A DNA stretch of 64,000 nucleotides from Kosakonia oryzae (GCF_001658025.2 NZ_CP014007.2:4960001-5024000); one strand, 5' to 3'; shown: positions 48,053 through 56,476, counted from the first letter of the stretch. Notes: generated by a model not told the origin, from the letters alone. Numbers and translations are program-made.

Positions 48053-48163
48053 ATGAGCTCTGCATGTCCGGTTTCTGCAATGGGAAATTACCCTGAGTCA
48101 CGGCTCCCGTGGCGCATATTAATAATGTTGACGTCGCGCCAGGAAAAACTCAGTAGGGTATGA
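48053..48163 (+). CDS. Possible 36-residue small protein
   Basis: ATG 48053 follows a near-ideal GGAGGT ribosome site (48041-48046) and opens a 36-codon frame ending at TGA 48161. It starts MSSACPVSAMGNYPESRLPW with no homology I recognise and may be the remnant of a longer gene, or a small protein divergent from the VOC gene. Confidence 0.3.
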   Translation: MSSACPVSAMGNYPESRLPWRILIMLTSRQEKLSRV

Positions 48164-48211
48164 AAAAGGGGATATCGGATTTCTTTTTAGCCACAGGCGC
48201 TTATTTTTGTT

Positions 48212-49117
48212 TTAAGCGGCTAAGTCTGCAAGGCTGGCGCGAAGTTCGTTTTCAAGGAAAGCTGCGCATATTCGGGTTTCGGCCGAAATGATGTTTGCTG
48301 GCGGATAAAGCAGGTAGGCATTGAACGGCGGAACGACGTAGTCGGGTAAAACTGGCACAAGATTCCCCTGCGCAATATCTTGCCTGCACACGGGAGATTG
48401 CAAGACCCCGATGGCACTTCCGGCCAGAAGAACAGTATGCAATGGCCGCCAGTGGCTGGTACTGAATGTTATCTTCACGGGCACACTGAGTAATGATTTA
48501 TCAGGTGCTATCAGGGCAACATGGTTGTTCATAAACAAGCCCGCTACGCGTGCAAAGGCATGCCGGACAAGTTCAGCGGGCGAACCCGGCGAGCCATGGC
48601 GATGGAGATAAGCGGGCGAGGCTACCAGTAAACGCCCCACGCGGCCTAACTGACGGGCAATATAATACCCTTCCCCCATCTCCCCCAGACGCAATGAAAT
48701 ATCAACGCCTTCCGTAACCGGATCCGTCACAAGATCATTAAGTATCAGCTCTATTTGCAGATCGGGATATTCAGCCTGAAGTTTTATCAGGGCGGGCATC
48801 AGCAAGGCTTCTCCGGCTCCATAGGGCGCGGCGATACGCAGCGTTCCGTGAAGCGAATTTGTAGGATTGACGATTGCCAGCGCATGTTCTGCCGCAGCGA
48901 CAGCACTTTTACTGCGTTCATAAAACAGAGTGCCGGCACTGGTGAGGGACATTCGACGCGTGTGACGTCGCAACAGGCGCGTACCAAGATGAGCTTCCAG
49001 ACGCTCGATCCGTTCACTGACCGCCGGTTGTCCGATGCCGAGATCCCGGGCGGCGGCAGACATATTTCCCCGCTCGACCACCCGAATGAAAATGCGCATT
49101 GCCGTAAGGAGATCCAT
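48212..49117 (-). CDS. LysR family transcriptional regulator
   Basis: 301 residues: N-terminal winged helix (about 1-60, MDLLTAMRIFIRVVERGNMS, recognition region IGQPAVSERIERLE) and a periplasmic-binding-like effector domain (about 90-295). It belongs to the large group with the MDLLTAMRIF start. It is divergent from the lactonase-like gene, separated by 145 bp carrying a LysR-type dyad, so it most likely controls that gene. Effector unknown. Confidence 0.9.
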   Translation of the reverse strand: MDLLTAMRIFIRVVERGNMSAAARDLGIGQPAVSERIERLEAHLGTRLLRRHTRRMSLTSAGTLFYERSKSAVAAAEHALAIVNPTNSLHGTLRIAAPYGAGEALLMPALIKLQAEYPDLQIELILNDLVTDPVTEGVDISLRLGEMGEGYYIARQLGRVGRLLVASPAYLHRHGSPGSPAELVRHAFARVAGLFMNNHVALIAPDKSLLSVPVKITFSTSHWRPLHTVLLAGSAIGVLQSPVCRQDIAQGNLVPVLPDYVVPPFNAYLLYPPANIISAETRICAAFLENELRASLADLAA

Positions 49118-49127
49118 GCTGGGATTA

Positions 49128-49144
49128 TATTGGTAAAACCGATA
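49128..49144. promoter_or_regulatory. LysR-type dyad between the regulator and the lactonase-like gene
   Basis: TATTGGT-AAA-ACCGATA, a T-N11-A-containing near palindrome with one arm mismatch, 11 bp before the LysR start codon; a likely autoregulation/activation site. Confidence 0.5.
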
Positions 49145-49262
49145 AATGATAGTGGCTGCTCATCTCTACCTGATGTTTTTGACGTCGCGGACAATAGATT
49201 TCCTGTCGCGGCTCATGGCGTGACAGAGACATAAATTCATTGAATTCCACAGGTAAAGATCA

Positions 49263-50054
49263 ATGTCAGAAATAAAACTTTATATTCTGCAGTCGGGTCA
49301 CCAGCGTTGCCAATATCATGACATCAGGATGAATCAGGGCAAGGGTGACAGCTACGTCATTCCCGTTCCCTGGTTTTTACTGACACATCCGCAGGGCAAT
49401 ACCGTTATTGACGGTGGCCTGGCTGTCGAAGGGTTGAACAATCCTCATGGCTACTGGGGAAATGCCGTTGAACACTATGAGCCCATCATGGATGCCGATC
49501 AGGGTTGTGCCAGTCAACTGACGAATCTGGGCATATCACCGGAATCCGTGCGTTATGTTTTACTCTCCCATCTCCACGCTGACCATACAGGGGCTATTGG
49601 TCGCTTTCCTGCGGCTACGCATATTGTGCAACGCGAGGAGTATGACTATGCCTTTTCACCGGACTGGTTTGCGGCTGGCGCGTATTGTCGGCAGGATTTT
49701 GATCGTAAAGGGTTGAAATGGCACTTCCTGAAAGGCCTGGAAACAGACGGTTTTGACCTGTACGGCGATGGTGTTTTACAGGCCTTTTTCACACCCGGCC
49801 ATACGCCAGGGCATCAGTCCTTCATCGTCTCACTTCCCAGCGGAAGGACATTTACTCTTGCGATCGACGCCGCTTATACACTCGACCATTTTTACGATAA
49901 AGCCCTGCCCGGTTTGATGACTTCCGCCAGTGAAGCGGCACGTTCGGTCGCAAAACTCAGGGCGTTAACAGAAATGCACAATGCAGAGATTATCCCAGGC
50001 CACGATCCAGATATCTGGCCACGTTATGTCATGAAAACCGAGGGGTATAACTAA
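49263..50054 (+). CDS. Metallo-beta-lactamase hydrolase, N-acyl-homoserine-lactonase-like (AttM/AiiA group)
   Basis: 263-residue cytoplasmic zinc hydrolase. The dinuclear metal motif SHLHADH (H103, H105, D107, H108) with H184 in GHTPGHQS, D202 in AIDAAYT and a late PGHDP histidine matches the HxHxDH-H-D-H set of quorum-quenching lactonases. The N-terminal SGH..., DGG and FTPGH pattern resembles AttM/AhlD proteins more than glyoxalase II. Substrate could be acyl-homoserine lactones or another lactone. A LysR regulator is divergent. Confidence 0.78.
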   Translation: MSEIKLYILQSGHQRCQYHDIRMNQGKGDSYVIPVPWFLLTHPQGNTVIDGGLAVEGLNNPHGYWGNAVEHYEPIMDADQGCASQLTNLGISPESVRYVLLSHLHADHTGAIGRFPAATHIVQREEYDYAFSPDWFAAGAYCRQDFDRKGLKWHFLKGLETDGFDLYGDGVLQAFFTPGHTPGHQSFIVSLPSGRTFTLAIDAAYTLDHFYDKALPGLMTSASEAARSVAKLRALTEMHNAEIIPGHDPDIWPRYVMKTEGYN

Positions 50055-50217
50055 CCCGATATACAACGCCGCCGGAACCAGTAACCGCACCAGGGCAGAC
50101 GTGATATATCTCTTATATCCGTTTGCCAATAAATTGGCTGCAGGAGCAGTACAGAGAGCGCCCTTCCATTGGCGAAATGAATTAAACTCATCGCATCCCG
50201 AGTTCCAGGAAATCATT

Positions 50218-51132
50218 ATGGACATCAGAACGCTGCGCTATTTTGTCGAGGTGGTACGCCAGCAAAGTTTCACCCGCGCGGCGGAGCGCCTGTTCGTCAC
50301 CCAACCGACCATCAGCAAGATGCTGAAAAATCTTGAGGATGAACTCAACTGCACATTGTTGATCCGCGATGGCCGCAAATTACTGCTGACCGATACCGGC
50401 CGCGTAGTATTTGAGCGCGGCATGGCGATCCTCGCCGAATTCCGGCAATTAGAAACGGAGCTTGGCGATATCAACCATCTGAACAAAGGCCTGTTGCGCC
50501 TCGGCATTCCGCCAATGGTGGGCATGCTGATGGCCGGGCCGATCAGCTTGTTTCGTCAGCGTTATCCCGGCGTCGAGCTGAAAATTGCCGAATTTGGCGG
50601 TCTGACGGTGCAGCATGCGGTAAGCAATAGCGAGCTGGATCTGGCGATGACCGCGCTGCCGGTTGAAGATGACAGCGGCTTAGCGACGATGCCGCTGTTC
50701 AGCTACCCAATGTGTGTGCTGGTGCCGCGCTCCGGCATCTGGCTGAAACATGAAGCGGTCACGCCGGAAGAGTTAGGCGAGCACCCTTTGCTTATCTACA
50801 ACGAAGATTTTGCCCTCAGCCGCCAGTTGATGCAGTTGTTCAATCAGCACGGCGTGAAGCCGCGCATCGCCGTGCGGAGCGGGCAGTGGGATTTTCTGGC
50901 GGCGATGGTGCAGGCAGGCGTCGGCATAGCCATTCTGCCGGAGCCGATTTGCCAGCGGCTGGATAAACAAACCCTGCGCTGGCTTCCTTTGCAGAGCGAG
51001 TTACGCTGGCAACTGGGGATGATTTGGCGCGAAGGCGTCTATCTTTCCCACAGTGCGCAGGCGTGGTTAAGCTGTTGTGAAGGGTTCTGGCTTGAGCCTG
51101 GCGCGTCATCATTGCCTGCAGGAAAAGCGTAG
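50218..51132 (+). CDS. LysR family transcriptional regulator
   Basis: 304 residues from ATG 50218, which follows AGGA (50207-50210) and matches the LysR N terminus MDIRTLRYFVEVVRQQSFT; an in-frame ATG 39 codons upstream (50101) is rejected. DNA-binding domain residues about 1-62, effector domain about 90-295. It resembles the CidR-like LysR group. It is convergent with the DUF1989 operon, 14 bp apart, so its target is not obvious; regulation of that operon or of an unlinked gene is possible. Confidence 0.88.
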   Translation: MDIRTLRYFVEVVRQQSFTRAAERLFVTQPTISKMLKNLEDELNCTLLIRDGRKLLLTDTGRVVFERGMAILAEFRQLETELGDINHLNKGLLRLGIPPMVGMLMAGPISLFRQRYPGVELKIAEFGGLTVQHAVSNSELDLAMTALPVEDDSGLATMPLFSYPMCVLVPRSGIWLKHEAVTPEELGEHPLLIYNEDFALSRQLMQLFNQHGVKPRIAVRSGQWDFLAAMVQAGVGIAILPEPICQRLDKQTLRWLPLQSELRWQLGMIWREGVYLSHSAQAWLSCCEGFWLEPGASSLPAGKA

Positions 51133-51146
51133 CTTCCCGGCATCAC

Positions 51147-51827
51147 TCAGGCGGCGTTGCCCGGCACCCACGGACCTTGCAGATTCACCTGCGGAAATCC
51201 TGCCGTCAGAATACGCACCTCCACATCGCGCGGGGTGTTATCTCCCTGCCCCTGAATGCTGACGATATCCTGCGGGCAGGCGGAAAATGCCACATAGCAA
51301 TCCATCTCCGCGCGCAGAATGATGTAATCCCCAGGTTTCGTCACGACCGGCAGCGTCTTCAGGGTAATACCATCCGGCTGCACCTGGATATTCATGAAAA
51401 TATTGAAGGACGCGAGATTGCCATGGGGCAGCGTCACGCCCAGTTCCGCCATCCCTTCGTGCAGATTGTCATGGCAGTTGCGATGCGGCTCAGTACAGCC
51501 CAACAGTTCATAACGGCGGGCATCGCAGGCGGCCATAAATGTGTCGTGTACGCCTGGCGAAGTGTCCGCCACCAGCGTCAGGATCGGGTGGCGCTGGTCA
51601 GTGATAAAGCTGTCGCCCACGCGCGGGTTGAGGCGCTGGTTCCATACCCTTGTCGCTTCCATGCACATATATTCGCTGACATCGCTGGCGTTATAGGCCC
51701 AGCAATCCACCACCTGCGTACCATGCAGATTGATCACCTGCACCGCTTCCCCTTTATTTAAGCGCACGGCTTTGCCGTAACGTGCCGGAACCGTAACCAC
51801 CTCACGGTGCTGCAATTCAGCAGACAT
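51147..51827 (-). CDS. DUF1989 (urea-carboxylase-associated) family protein, copy 3
   Basis: 226-residue protein of the DUF1989 family. It keeps the conserved H-x-D (VHDTF near 94), a Cys after it (C101), the HRNCHDN signature (115-121, C118) and the FSACPQDI motif. Related proteins form carboxyguanidine deiminase (CgdAB), so a hydrolytic deiminase or amidohydrolase role is plausible. Last gene of the operon, 14 bp downstream of the second permease. Substrate not known; no guanidine carboxylase gene is nearby. Confidence 0.8.
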   Translation of the reverse strand: MSAELQHREVVTVPARYGKAVRLNKGEAVQVINLHGTQVVDCWAYNASDVSEYMCMEATRVWNQRLNPRVGDSFITDQRHPILTLVADTSPGVHDTFMAACDARRYELLGCTEPHRNCHDNLHEGMAELGVTLPHGNLASFNIFMNIQVQPDGITLKTLPVVTKPGDYIILRAEMDCYVAFSACPQDIVSIQGQGDNTPRDVEVRILTAGFPQVNLQGPWVPGNAA

Positions 51828-51841
51828 GATTCTCTCCTGGT

Positions 51842-52513
51842 TTATTCATGTTGCATGCCGCGACGATAGCGCGTCATACGGAATTCAAAATGGCGCGCCA
51901 GCCAGTCAAGCAGACTGTTCAGCAGCCAGTAACAGAGCGCGACCGTCAGGTAGATCTCCAGCGGCGCATAGGTTTCCGATATCGCCTGTTTGGCGGCGTA
52001 CATAAACTCCTGTACCGAGACAATCGACAGCAGGGCTGAATCTTTAATCAGGCCGATCATCAGACCAACCAGCGGCGACAGCATCTGCGGCAGGGTCTGC
52101 GGCAGCACCACATCGCGCAGTTGCTCGCGGCGGCTGAGCCCGAGAACCCGGCAGGCTTCCCACTGCCCTTTGGGCAACGCTTCAATGGCCGCGCGGATCA
52201 CCTGCGCAATATAGGGCGCGTAATAGAGCGTTAACGCCAGCACGCCGACCACCGGCGATGAGAGCGTGATGTCATACTCCGGCAGCACAAAGTAGAGCAG
52301 ATAAATCACCACCAGCAGCGGCAGCGCCAGCGTGATGTTGCTGTACACCCGCAATAGCCGCTGCCAGAAGCGCGACGCCCGCATTAACGCCGCCGCCATT
52401 AACGCTCCCCACAGCAGCGAACAGATCGCCGCCATTGCGCAGAGTTGCAACGTTGCCGCCATCCCTTCACCCAGTGAAGGAAGCGCATCAATAATGGCCT
52501 GCCAGTCCATCAT
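51842..52513 (-). CDS. Amino-acid-type ABC transporter permease (HisM/GlnP family)
   Basis: 223-residue inner-membrane permease with about five membrane segments and the EAA loop EACRVLGLSRREQLRDVVLPQ (split across the cytoplasmic loop near residues 117-138). It overlaps the upstream permease gene by 4 bases. The two permeases should form the heterodimeric channel for a polar amino acid or related cation. Confidence 0.88.
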   Translation of the reverse strand: MMDWQAIIDALPSLGEGMAATLQLCAMAAICSLLWGALMAAALMRASRFWQRLLRVYSNITLALPLLVVIYLLYFVLPEYDITLSSPVVGVLALTLYYAPYIAQVIRAAIEALPKGQWEACRVLGLSRREQLRDVVLPQTLPQMLSPLVGLMIGLIKDSALLSIVSVQEFMYAAKQAISETYAPLEIYLTVALCYWLLNSLLDWLARHFEFRMTRYRRGMQHE

Positions 52514-53160
52514 GCCGGCCTCCGTTTCGCTTCCAGCCGCCGTGCAAGCGTGGTCAGTGGCAGCGCAATCAACAGATATCCCGCCGCCACCAGCAACAGC
52601 ACTTGCGTGGCTTCATAGGTACGCGCGATGACAATCTGCCCGGCAAAGGTCAGCTCAGTCAGCGCCACCACCGAGGCCAGCGGCGTGGTTTTTAGCAGAA
52701 TGGTGAACTCATTCACCAGCATCGGCAGACTGGCACGCAGCACCTGCGGATTAATGACATACCACCAGGTGAGCAGGCGGTTTAGCCCCAGCGTCCGCGC
52801 CGCTTCCAGTTGCCCGTGCGTGACCAGACGCCGGTTAACGCGCAGGATTTCAGCAACATACGCGCCGCTGTTTAAACCGATCGCCAGCACCGCCGCCAGC
52901 AACGGTTGCCCGCCAAGCCCCAGTTTCGGCAGGGTAAAAAACACCACAAACAGTTGCACAATCGCGGGTGTCCCGCGCATCAGGCTGACATACAAGCGGC
53001 CGAAGGTTCGCCAGATCCAGGCCCGGCGCAGTTGCAGGAAGCAGCCGAGTTGCCCCATCACCACGCTCACCAGCGACGCCAGCACGGTTAACAGCAGCGT
53101 CATCAGCAACCCGCGCCCTAACTCCGGCAGCGCGGCCAGTACCTGTTGATCCAGCCCCAT
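52510..53160 (-). CDS. Amino-acid-type ABC transporter permease (HisQ/GlnP family)
   Basis: 216-residue inner-membrane permease with about five membrane segments; EAA loop AARTLGLNRLLTWWYVINPQ near residues 119-138. Partner of the following permease. No ATP-binding subunit gene is found in the operon, so energy must come from an ATPase encoded elsewhere or shared with another importer. Confidence 0.88.
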   Translation of the reverse strand: MGLDQQVLAALPELGRGLLMTLLLTVLASLVSVVMGQLGCFLQLRRAWIWRTFGRLYVSLMRGTPAIVQLFVVFFTLPKLGLGGQPLLAAVLAIGLNSGAYVAEILRVNRRLVTHGQLEAARTLGLNRLLTWWYVINPQVLRASLPMLVNEFTILLKTTPLASVVALTELTFAGQIVIARTYEATQVLLLVAAGYLLIALPLTTLARRLEAKRRPA

Positions 53161-53163
53161 GGA

Positions 53164-53811
53164 TTACTCCGGGCCAAAGCCGGTCAGGTTTTCCGCCACC
53201 GACAACCGCAGCGGCGCGGGTTTATCATTCCCCTCAATGCCGGTATTGCAGGCGGAGACAATAAAGTGCGTATCCATCACCACCCGGCAGGTAATGCTGT
53301 CGCCAGCCTGCGTGAGGTTGGTTTCCGGCACAATGCGGCCGTCGCGCGTTAAGCGGACATGCATAAATAGGTTGATGGGATCGGGCAGTTTCGGCACGCT
53401 CATCCCCCGCCGCGCCAGTTCTGCGCTGACGGCTTCAATGCACCCTTCGCCGTCATAGCCCTTTTCCGCCAGAAACGCGCGGGTTGATGCAGGCAGCAAC
53501 AGGTCGTGGCGTTTCACGCGATCTTTACCTAGCACCATCATCGGGCGACGACGGTTATTGACCATGCGCATACCGGAACCGAGCAGATAACTATTGCTAA
53601 ATACCCGCGTGTGATGCACCGAGAGCCAGACAGCCGGATCCTCCACGCTAAAGCCAAACAGCGACGCCACTGCGCCATCGCCCATTGCCGTGATGCGCAA
53701 TAACTGGCCGCGCAGTACGCGAATCGATCCAACGCTTCCGGCGGCGATATCCACCGGTGCCGCCAGCGGGCGTATCGCGTTTTCCGCAAATTCCTCACGC
53801 ATTAACAACAT
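53164..53811 (-). CDS. DUF1989 family protein, divergent copy (copy 2)
   Basis: 215 residues from ATG 53811, which has GAGGAGA upstream and overlaps the previous gene by 17 bases. It is clearly of the same family as its neighbour but its signatures are altered: the HDxxxPAC segment is HDLLLPAS (Cys to Ser near 109) and HRNCxDN is GEGCIEA (only C124 kept). The SAC motif remains. It is therefore probably a non-catalytic or specialised subunit pairing with copy 1, as CgdA pairs with CgdB. Confidence 0.78.
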   Translation of the reverse strand: MLLMREEFAENAIRPLAAPVDIAAGSVGSIRVLRGQLLRITAMGDGAVASLFGFSVEDPAVWLSVHHTRVFSNSYLLGSGMRMVNNRRRPMMVLGKDRVKRHDLLLPASTRAFLAEKGYDGEGCIEAVSAELARRGMSVPKLPDPINLFMHVRLTRDGRIVPETNLTQAGDSITCRVVMDTHFIVSACNTGIEGNDKPAPLRLSVAENLTGFGPE

Positions 53812-54427
53812 GGAGCTTCTCCTCTGTGGGGAAGTGGTCGCTGATGCGAATATCAATCGGCGTCACCTGCAACCCGTTGCCAGGAATGATGTCCTGCGGG
53901 CAGGATGAGACAGCGCAAATCAGATCGCACAGGGCTTCAAAAGTGATGTAATCCCCGGCTTTACTGTGCGGATCGGTCACTTCCATACGCCCGTCGGCGG
54001 TAACCGGGCCGTTCTGAAACAGGTTGAATGGCTCCGGCAACGTAAAGTACGTCACGCCGTGCGCTTTCATCCCTTCGAGCAGGTTATCCACGCAGTTGCG
54101 ATGCCCTTCAACACCGAAATCAACGCTAAACCGCGTCCGATCGCAGGCCGGTACGTTGGCATCGTGAATGCCAATCGTGTCGGCAACGATGCGCAGCATC
54201 GGGCGATTCTCACTCGACCACAGGGCATCGCCCGGTTCAAAAAAGAGTGAGCGCAACTGCTGGCGGGTATGCACCGGCGATAACTTCTCGTTCAGATTGT
54301 CAGCATTGACCGCCACAAAATCGGCGGCCTGCTGCCCTTCACTGTCGATAACGGTAATAAACTGCCCTTTACGCACACGGAAGGTTTTGCCGTGGCCCGC
54401 CGGAACCGTCAGGTGGGATTGACACAT
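53795..54427 (-). CDS. DUF1989 family protein, canonical copy (copy 1)
   Basis: 210-residue DUF1989 protein with intact motifs: GIHDANVPACD (87-96), HRNCVDN (109-115, C112) and SSCPQDI. It immediately follows the periplasmic binding protein gene (2 bp gap), so it is expressed with the importer. Family relatives were long called urea-amidolyase-associated proteins and include carboxyguanidine deiminase subunits; here the imported solute is the likely substrate. Confidence 0.82.
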   Translation of the reverse strand: MCQSHLTVPAGHGKTFRVRKGQFITVIDSEGQQAADFVAVNADNLNEKLSPVHTRQQLRSLFFEPGDALWSSENRPMLRIVADTIGIHDANVPACDRTRFSVDFGVEGHRNCVDNLLEGMKAHGVTYFTLPEPFNLFQNGPVTADGRMEVTDPHSKAGDYITFEALCDLICAVSSCPQDIIPGNGLQVTPIDIRISDHFPTEEKLHVVNA

Positions 54428-54429
54428 AA

Positions 54430-55266
54430 TTACTCCTGAGGAATGAAATCACTGGCCGGAACGGTAAAGGTGGTGCCGAGATACTGCTGTTGCAGTTGGG
54501 TCAACTGACCGCTTTTCTGCATCGCCAGAATATGGTCGCTGATGGCTTTGTTCAGGCTGCTGTCCTCTTTGCGCGTCGCCCACGCCATCCATTGCGACGG
54601 CCCAACTTCACCCACCTGCGCGACTTTACCGGCATACTTTTTCACCACCGGAGCCAGCACTGAAATGTCGTCATAGACGAAATCGGCGCGTTTGGTCATC
54701 AGCGTGCTGACGGTCTGATCGAGGGAATCGACGCTGATGATGGTGATCGGTTTTTTCCCGGCTTTTTTCAGCTCGCTATTAAAGCCTTTAAGCAGTTGCT
54801 CCGGCACGCTGGCGGTTTTCACCGCGCCGCGCAAGCCAGAGAGGCTTTCCGGGCTCAGCGGCTTGCCGCTCAGGGCTTTCGCTTCATCCTCACGCACCAG
54901 AACGCCGTTCACCGTTTTGCTGTAAGGCACGGTAAAAAGTACCTTTTTGGCACGCTCGGCCGTCACATTAAGCGTGGAACCTTCGGCATTGAACGCTCCG
55001 GAAATCAGCCCCGGTAAAATGCCGCTGAACGCGGTTTTCTGAAATTCCAGTTTCACGCCGAGATCTTTGGCGAACGACTGCATGATCGCCACGCTATACC
55101 CGGTGATCTCGCCTTTATCGTCGGTGTATTCATACGGTGGAAAAGTGGGGTCGATGCCGACCGTCATTTTGCCGCTGCTCTTGATGTCGGACAGCGTATC
55201 GGCCTGTGCCTGCGCCAGTGTGCCCACGGAAAGAAGAGCGGCGATCAGCAGTGCTGTTTTTTTCAT
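54430..55266 (-). CDS. Periplasmic amino-acid-type substrate-binding protein
   Basis: 278-residue binding protein of the SBP_bac_3 family. Signal peptide MKKTALLIAALLSVGTLAQA with cleavage near residue 22. Core strands GKMTVGIDPTFPPYEY and GEITGYSVAIMQSFAKDLG are the family's amino-acid-binding lobe. First structural gene of the DUF1989 operon. Upstream is a 250-bp region with several GAAAC-type palindromes. Ligand class: polar or basic amino acid, or a guanidino compound (inference). Confidence 0.9.
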   Translation of the reverse strand: MKKTALLIAALLSVGTLAQAQADTLSDIKSSGKMTVGIDPTFPPYEYTDDKGEITGYSVAIMQSFAKDLGVKLEFQKTAFSGILPGLISGAFNAEGSTLNVTAERAKKVLFTVPYSKTVNGVLVREDEAKALSGKPLSPESLSGLRGAVKTASVPEQLLKGFNSELKKAGKKPITIISVDSLDQTVSTLMTKRADFVYDDISVLAPVVKKYAGKVAQVGEVGPSQWMAWATRKEDSSLNKAISDHILAMQKSGQLTQLQQQYLGTTFTVPASDFIPQE

Positions 55267-55354
55267 TGTGGTGTTTCCCTGGTGTTGGTGAAATGTCTTT
55301 TTCAGGTGAGCACTTTTTGTGCCAGTTTTTTCACCACGGTTTAACCGATCACCA

Positions 55355-55433
55355 TGAGAAACGCCTTTTCCTCATGAAATCATAAAGAAACATTTGTTTC
55401 TTAAATTTTGATTTGTATTTCTAACGTTTCTCA
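55355..55433. promoter_or_regulatory. Array of GAAAC/GTTTC dyads controlling the DUF1989 operon
   Basis: TGAGAAACG (55355-55363) and its exact inverse CGTTTCTCA (55425-55433) flank a perfect palindrome AAGAAACA-TT-TGTTTCTT (55385-55402). All share a GAAAC half-site. The site lies just upstream of the binding-protein gene and downstream of an RpiR-family regulator gene, so it is a strong candidate operator. Confidence 0.65.
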
Positions 55434-55485
55434 CAAAGCGATGCGACGCCAGCCGGGGAAAGGCAATAAGCACTCTTTTGGGGAA

Positions 55486-55509
55486 AACTCTGGCGCAATC
55501 TGCGCCAGA
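55486..55509 (-). terminator. Terminator of the RpiR-family gene
   Basis: Perfect 9-bp stem TCTGGCGCA/TGCGCCAGA with a 3-base loop followed on the minus strand by GTTTT. Confidence 0.75.
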
Positions 55510-55517
55510 ATGGGGCG

Positions 55518-56369
55518 TTATTCGAGTTCGTCTAGGGATTGATGCAACGCTTCAACCTGCGCGAGGTGATCGTTGCCGCTTTTGCCCATCTGGCGGGCCA
55601 CCAGCGAACACAGCAGATTGCACACGCCGGAGAGGGCAACGGTGCTGTCAAACAGCATGCTGCCGTCGGTGTGACAGCGAACCACCCATTGCGCATGGCG
55701 TGCCGGTTTGCCGGAGAGCACATCCGCCAGGTAAAGCATCGGCACCTGCCGTTCCGCCAGCGCGCTCATGGCGGCATCCAGCGCGGGCATCCGCCGCCGC
55801 AGACCAACGCAGATCGCCACATCCTGCGGGCCGAGCGCCGCCAGATGTTCAGCCAGCGAATCGCCAGGCCGTGGCAGCAAGCGCACATCAGAGTGCACAT
55901 GTACCAGGTCGCGATAGATCAACTGCGCAATGGTCTGGCTGTGCCGCCAGCCCATCACCACCACGCGACGCGCCTGGGCAATGGCGGCAATCGCCTCCTG
56001 CAACTGCGCGCTATCCAGCGTGCGGTAGCTGTTCACCAGGTTAGCGATCTCTTTTTCCAGATGCTGCTGCATCACGCTGTCCATCGGCGAAGCGCCCGGC
56101 GCGGCTTGCAGATAGAGCGGCGATCCGCTGCTTTGCATTTCGCGCGCCTGGCGGCGTGCCGCGTCATAACTCTCATAACCAAGATGGCGGAAAAAACGAG
56201 TGGTGGTGGCTTTGGAAACGCCTGCGCTTTGCGCCAGCTCGGTGGCGGTGTTCATCGCCAGCTGTCCAGGAGCGGCAAGCAGCACATCGGCCAGCCGCTG
56301 CTCGTGGCTGGAGAGTTGATCCCAGTGCTGTCGGATCCGGCCTTCTAGCGATGCCGTTTTTGCACTCAT
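55518..56369 (-). CDS. RpiR family transcriptional regulator (HTH-SIS)
   Basis: 283-residue regulator with an N-terminal RpiR helix-turn-helix (about 15-85; TELAQSAGVSKATTTRFFRHLG) and a C-terminal SIS domain (about 125-255) that in this family senses a phosphorylated sugar or, in some members, other catabolites. It is transcribed in the same direction as the DUF1989 operon and ends 250 bp before it, with its own terminator. It probably represses the operon through the GAAAC dyads (inference). Confidence 0.88.
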   Translation of the reverse strand: MSAKTASLEGRIRQHWDQLSSHEQRLADVLLAAPGQLAMNTATELAQSAGVSKATTTRFFRHLGYESYDAARRQAREMQSSGSPLYLQAAPGASPMDSVMQQHLEKEIANLVNSYRTLDSAQLQEAIAAIAQARRVVVMGWRHSQTIAQLIYRDLVHVHSDVRLLPRPGDSLAEHLAALGPQDVAICVGLRRRMPALDAAMSALAERQVPMLYLADVLSGKPARHAQWVVRCHTDGSMLFDSTVALSGVCNLLCSLVARQMGKSGNDHLAQVEALHQSLDELE

Positions 56370-56448
56370 GGTAATTCCCTGAAATGAAAAACCTCATCCT
56401 GCACAGAGCAGGCCCGGATGTCATCAGAATTTTAGATTTTTATGGCAC

Positions 56449-56476
56449 GGGGAAAAGGGGCGGGAAAGCCCGCCCC
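56449..56476 (-). terminator. Terminator of yjcE
   Basis: Perfect 8-bp stem GGGGCGGG/CCCGCCCC with an AAAG loop, followed on the minus strand by TTTT. Confidence 0.85.
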
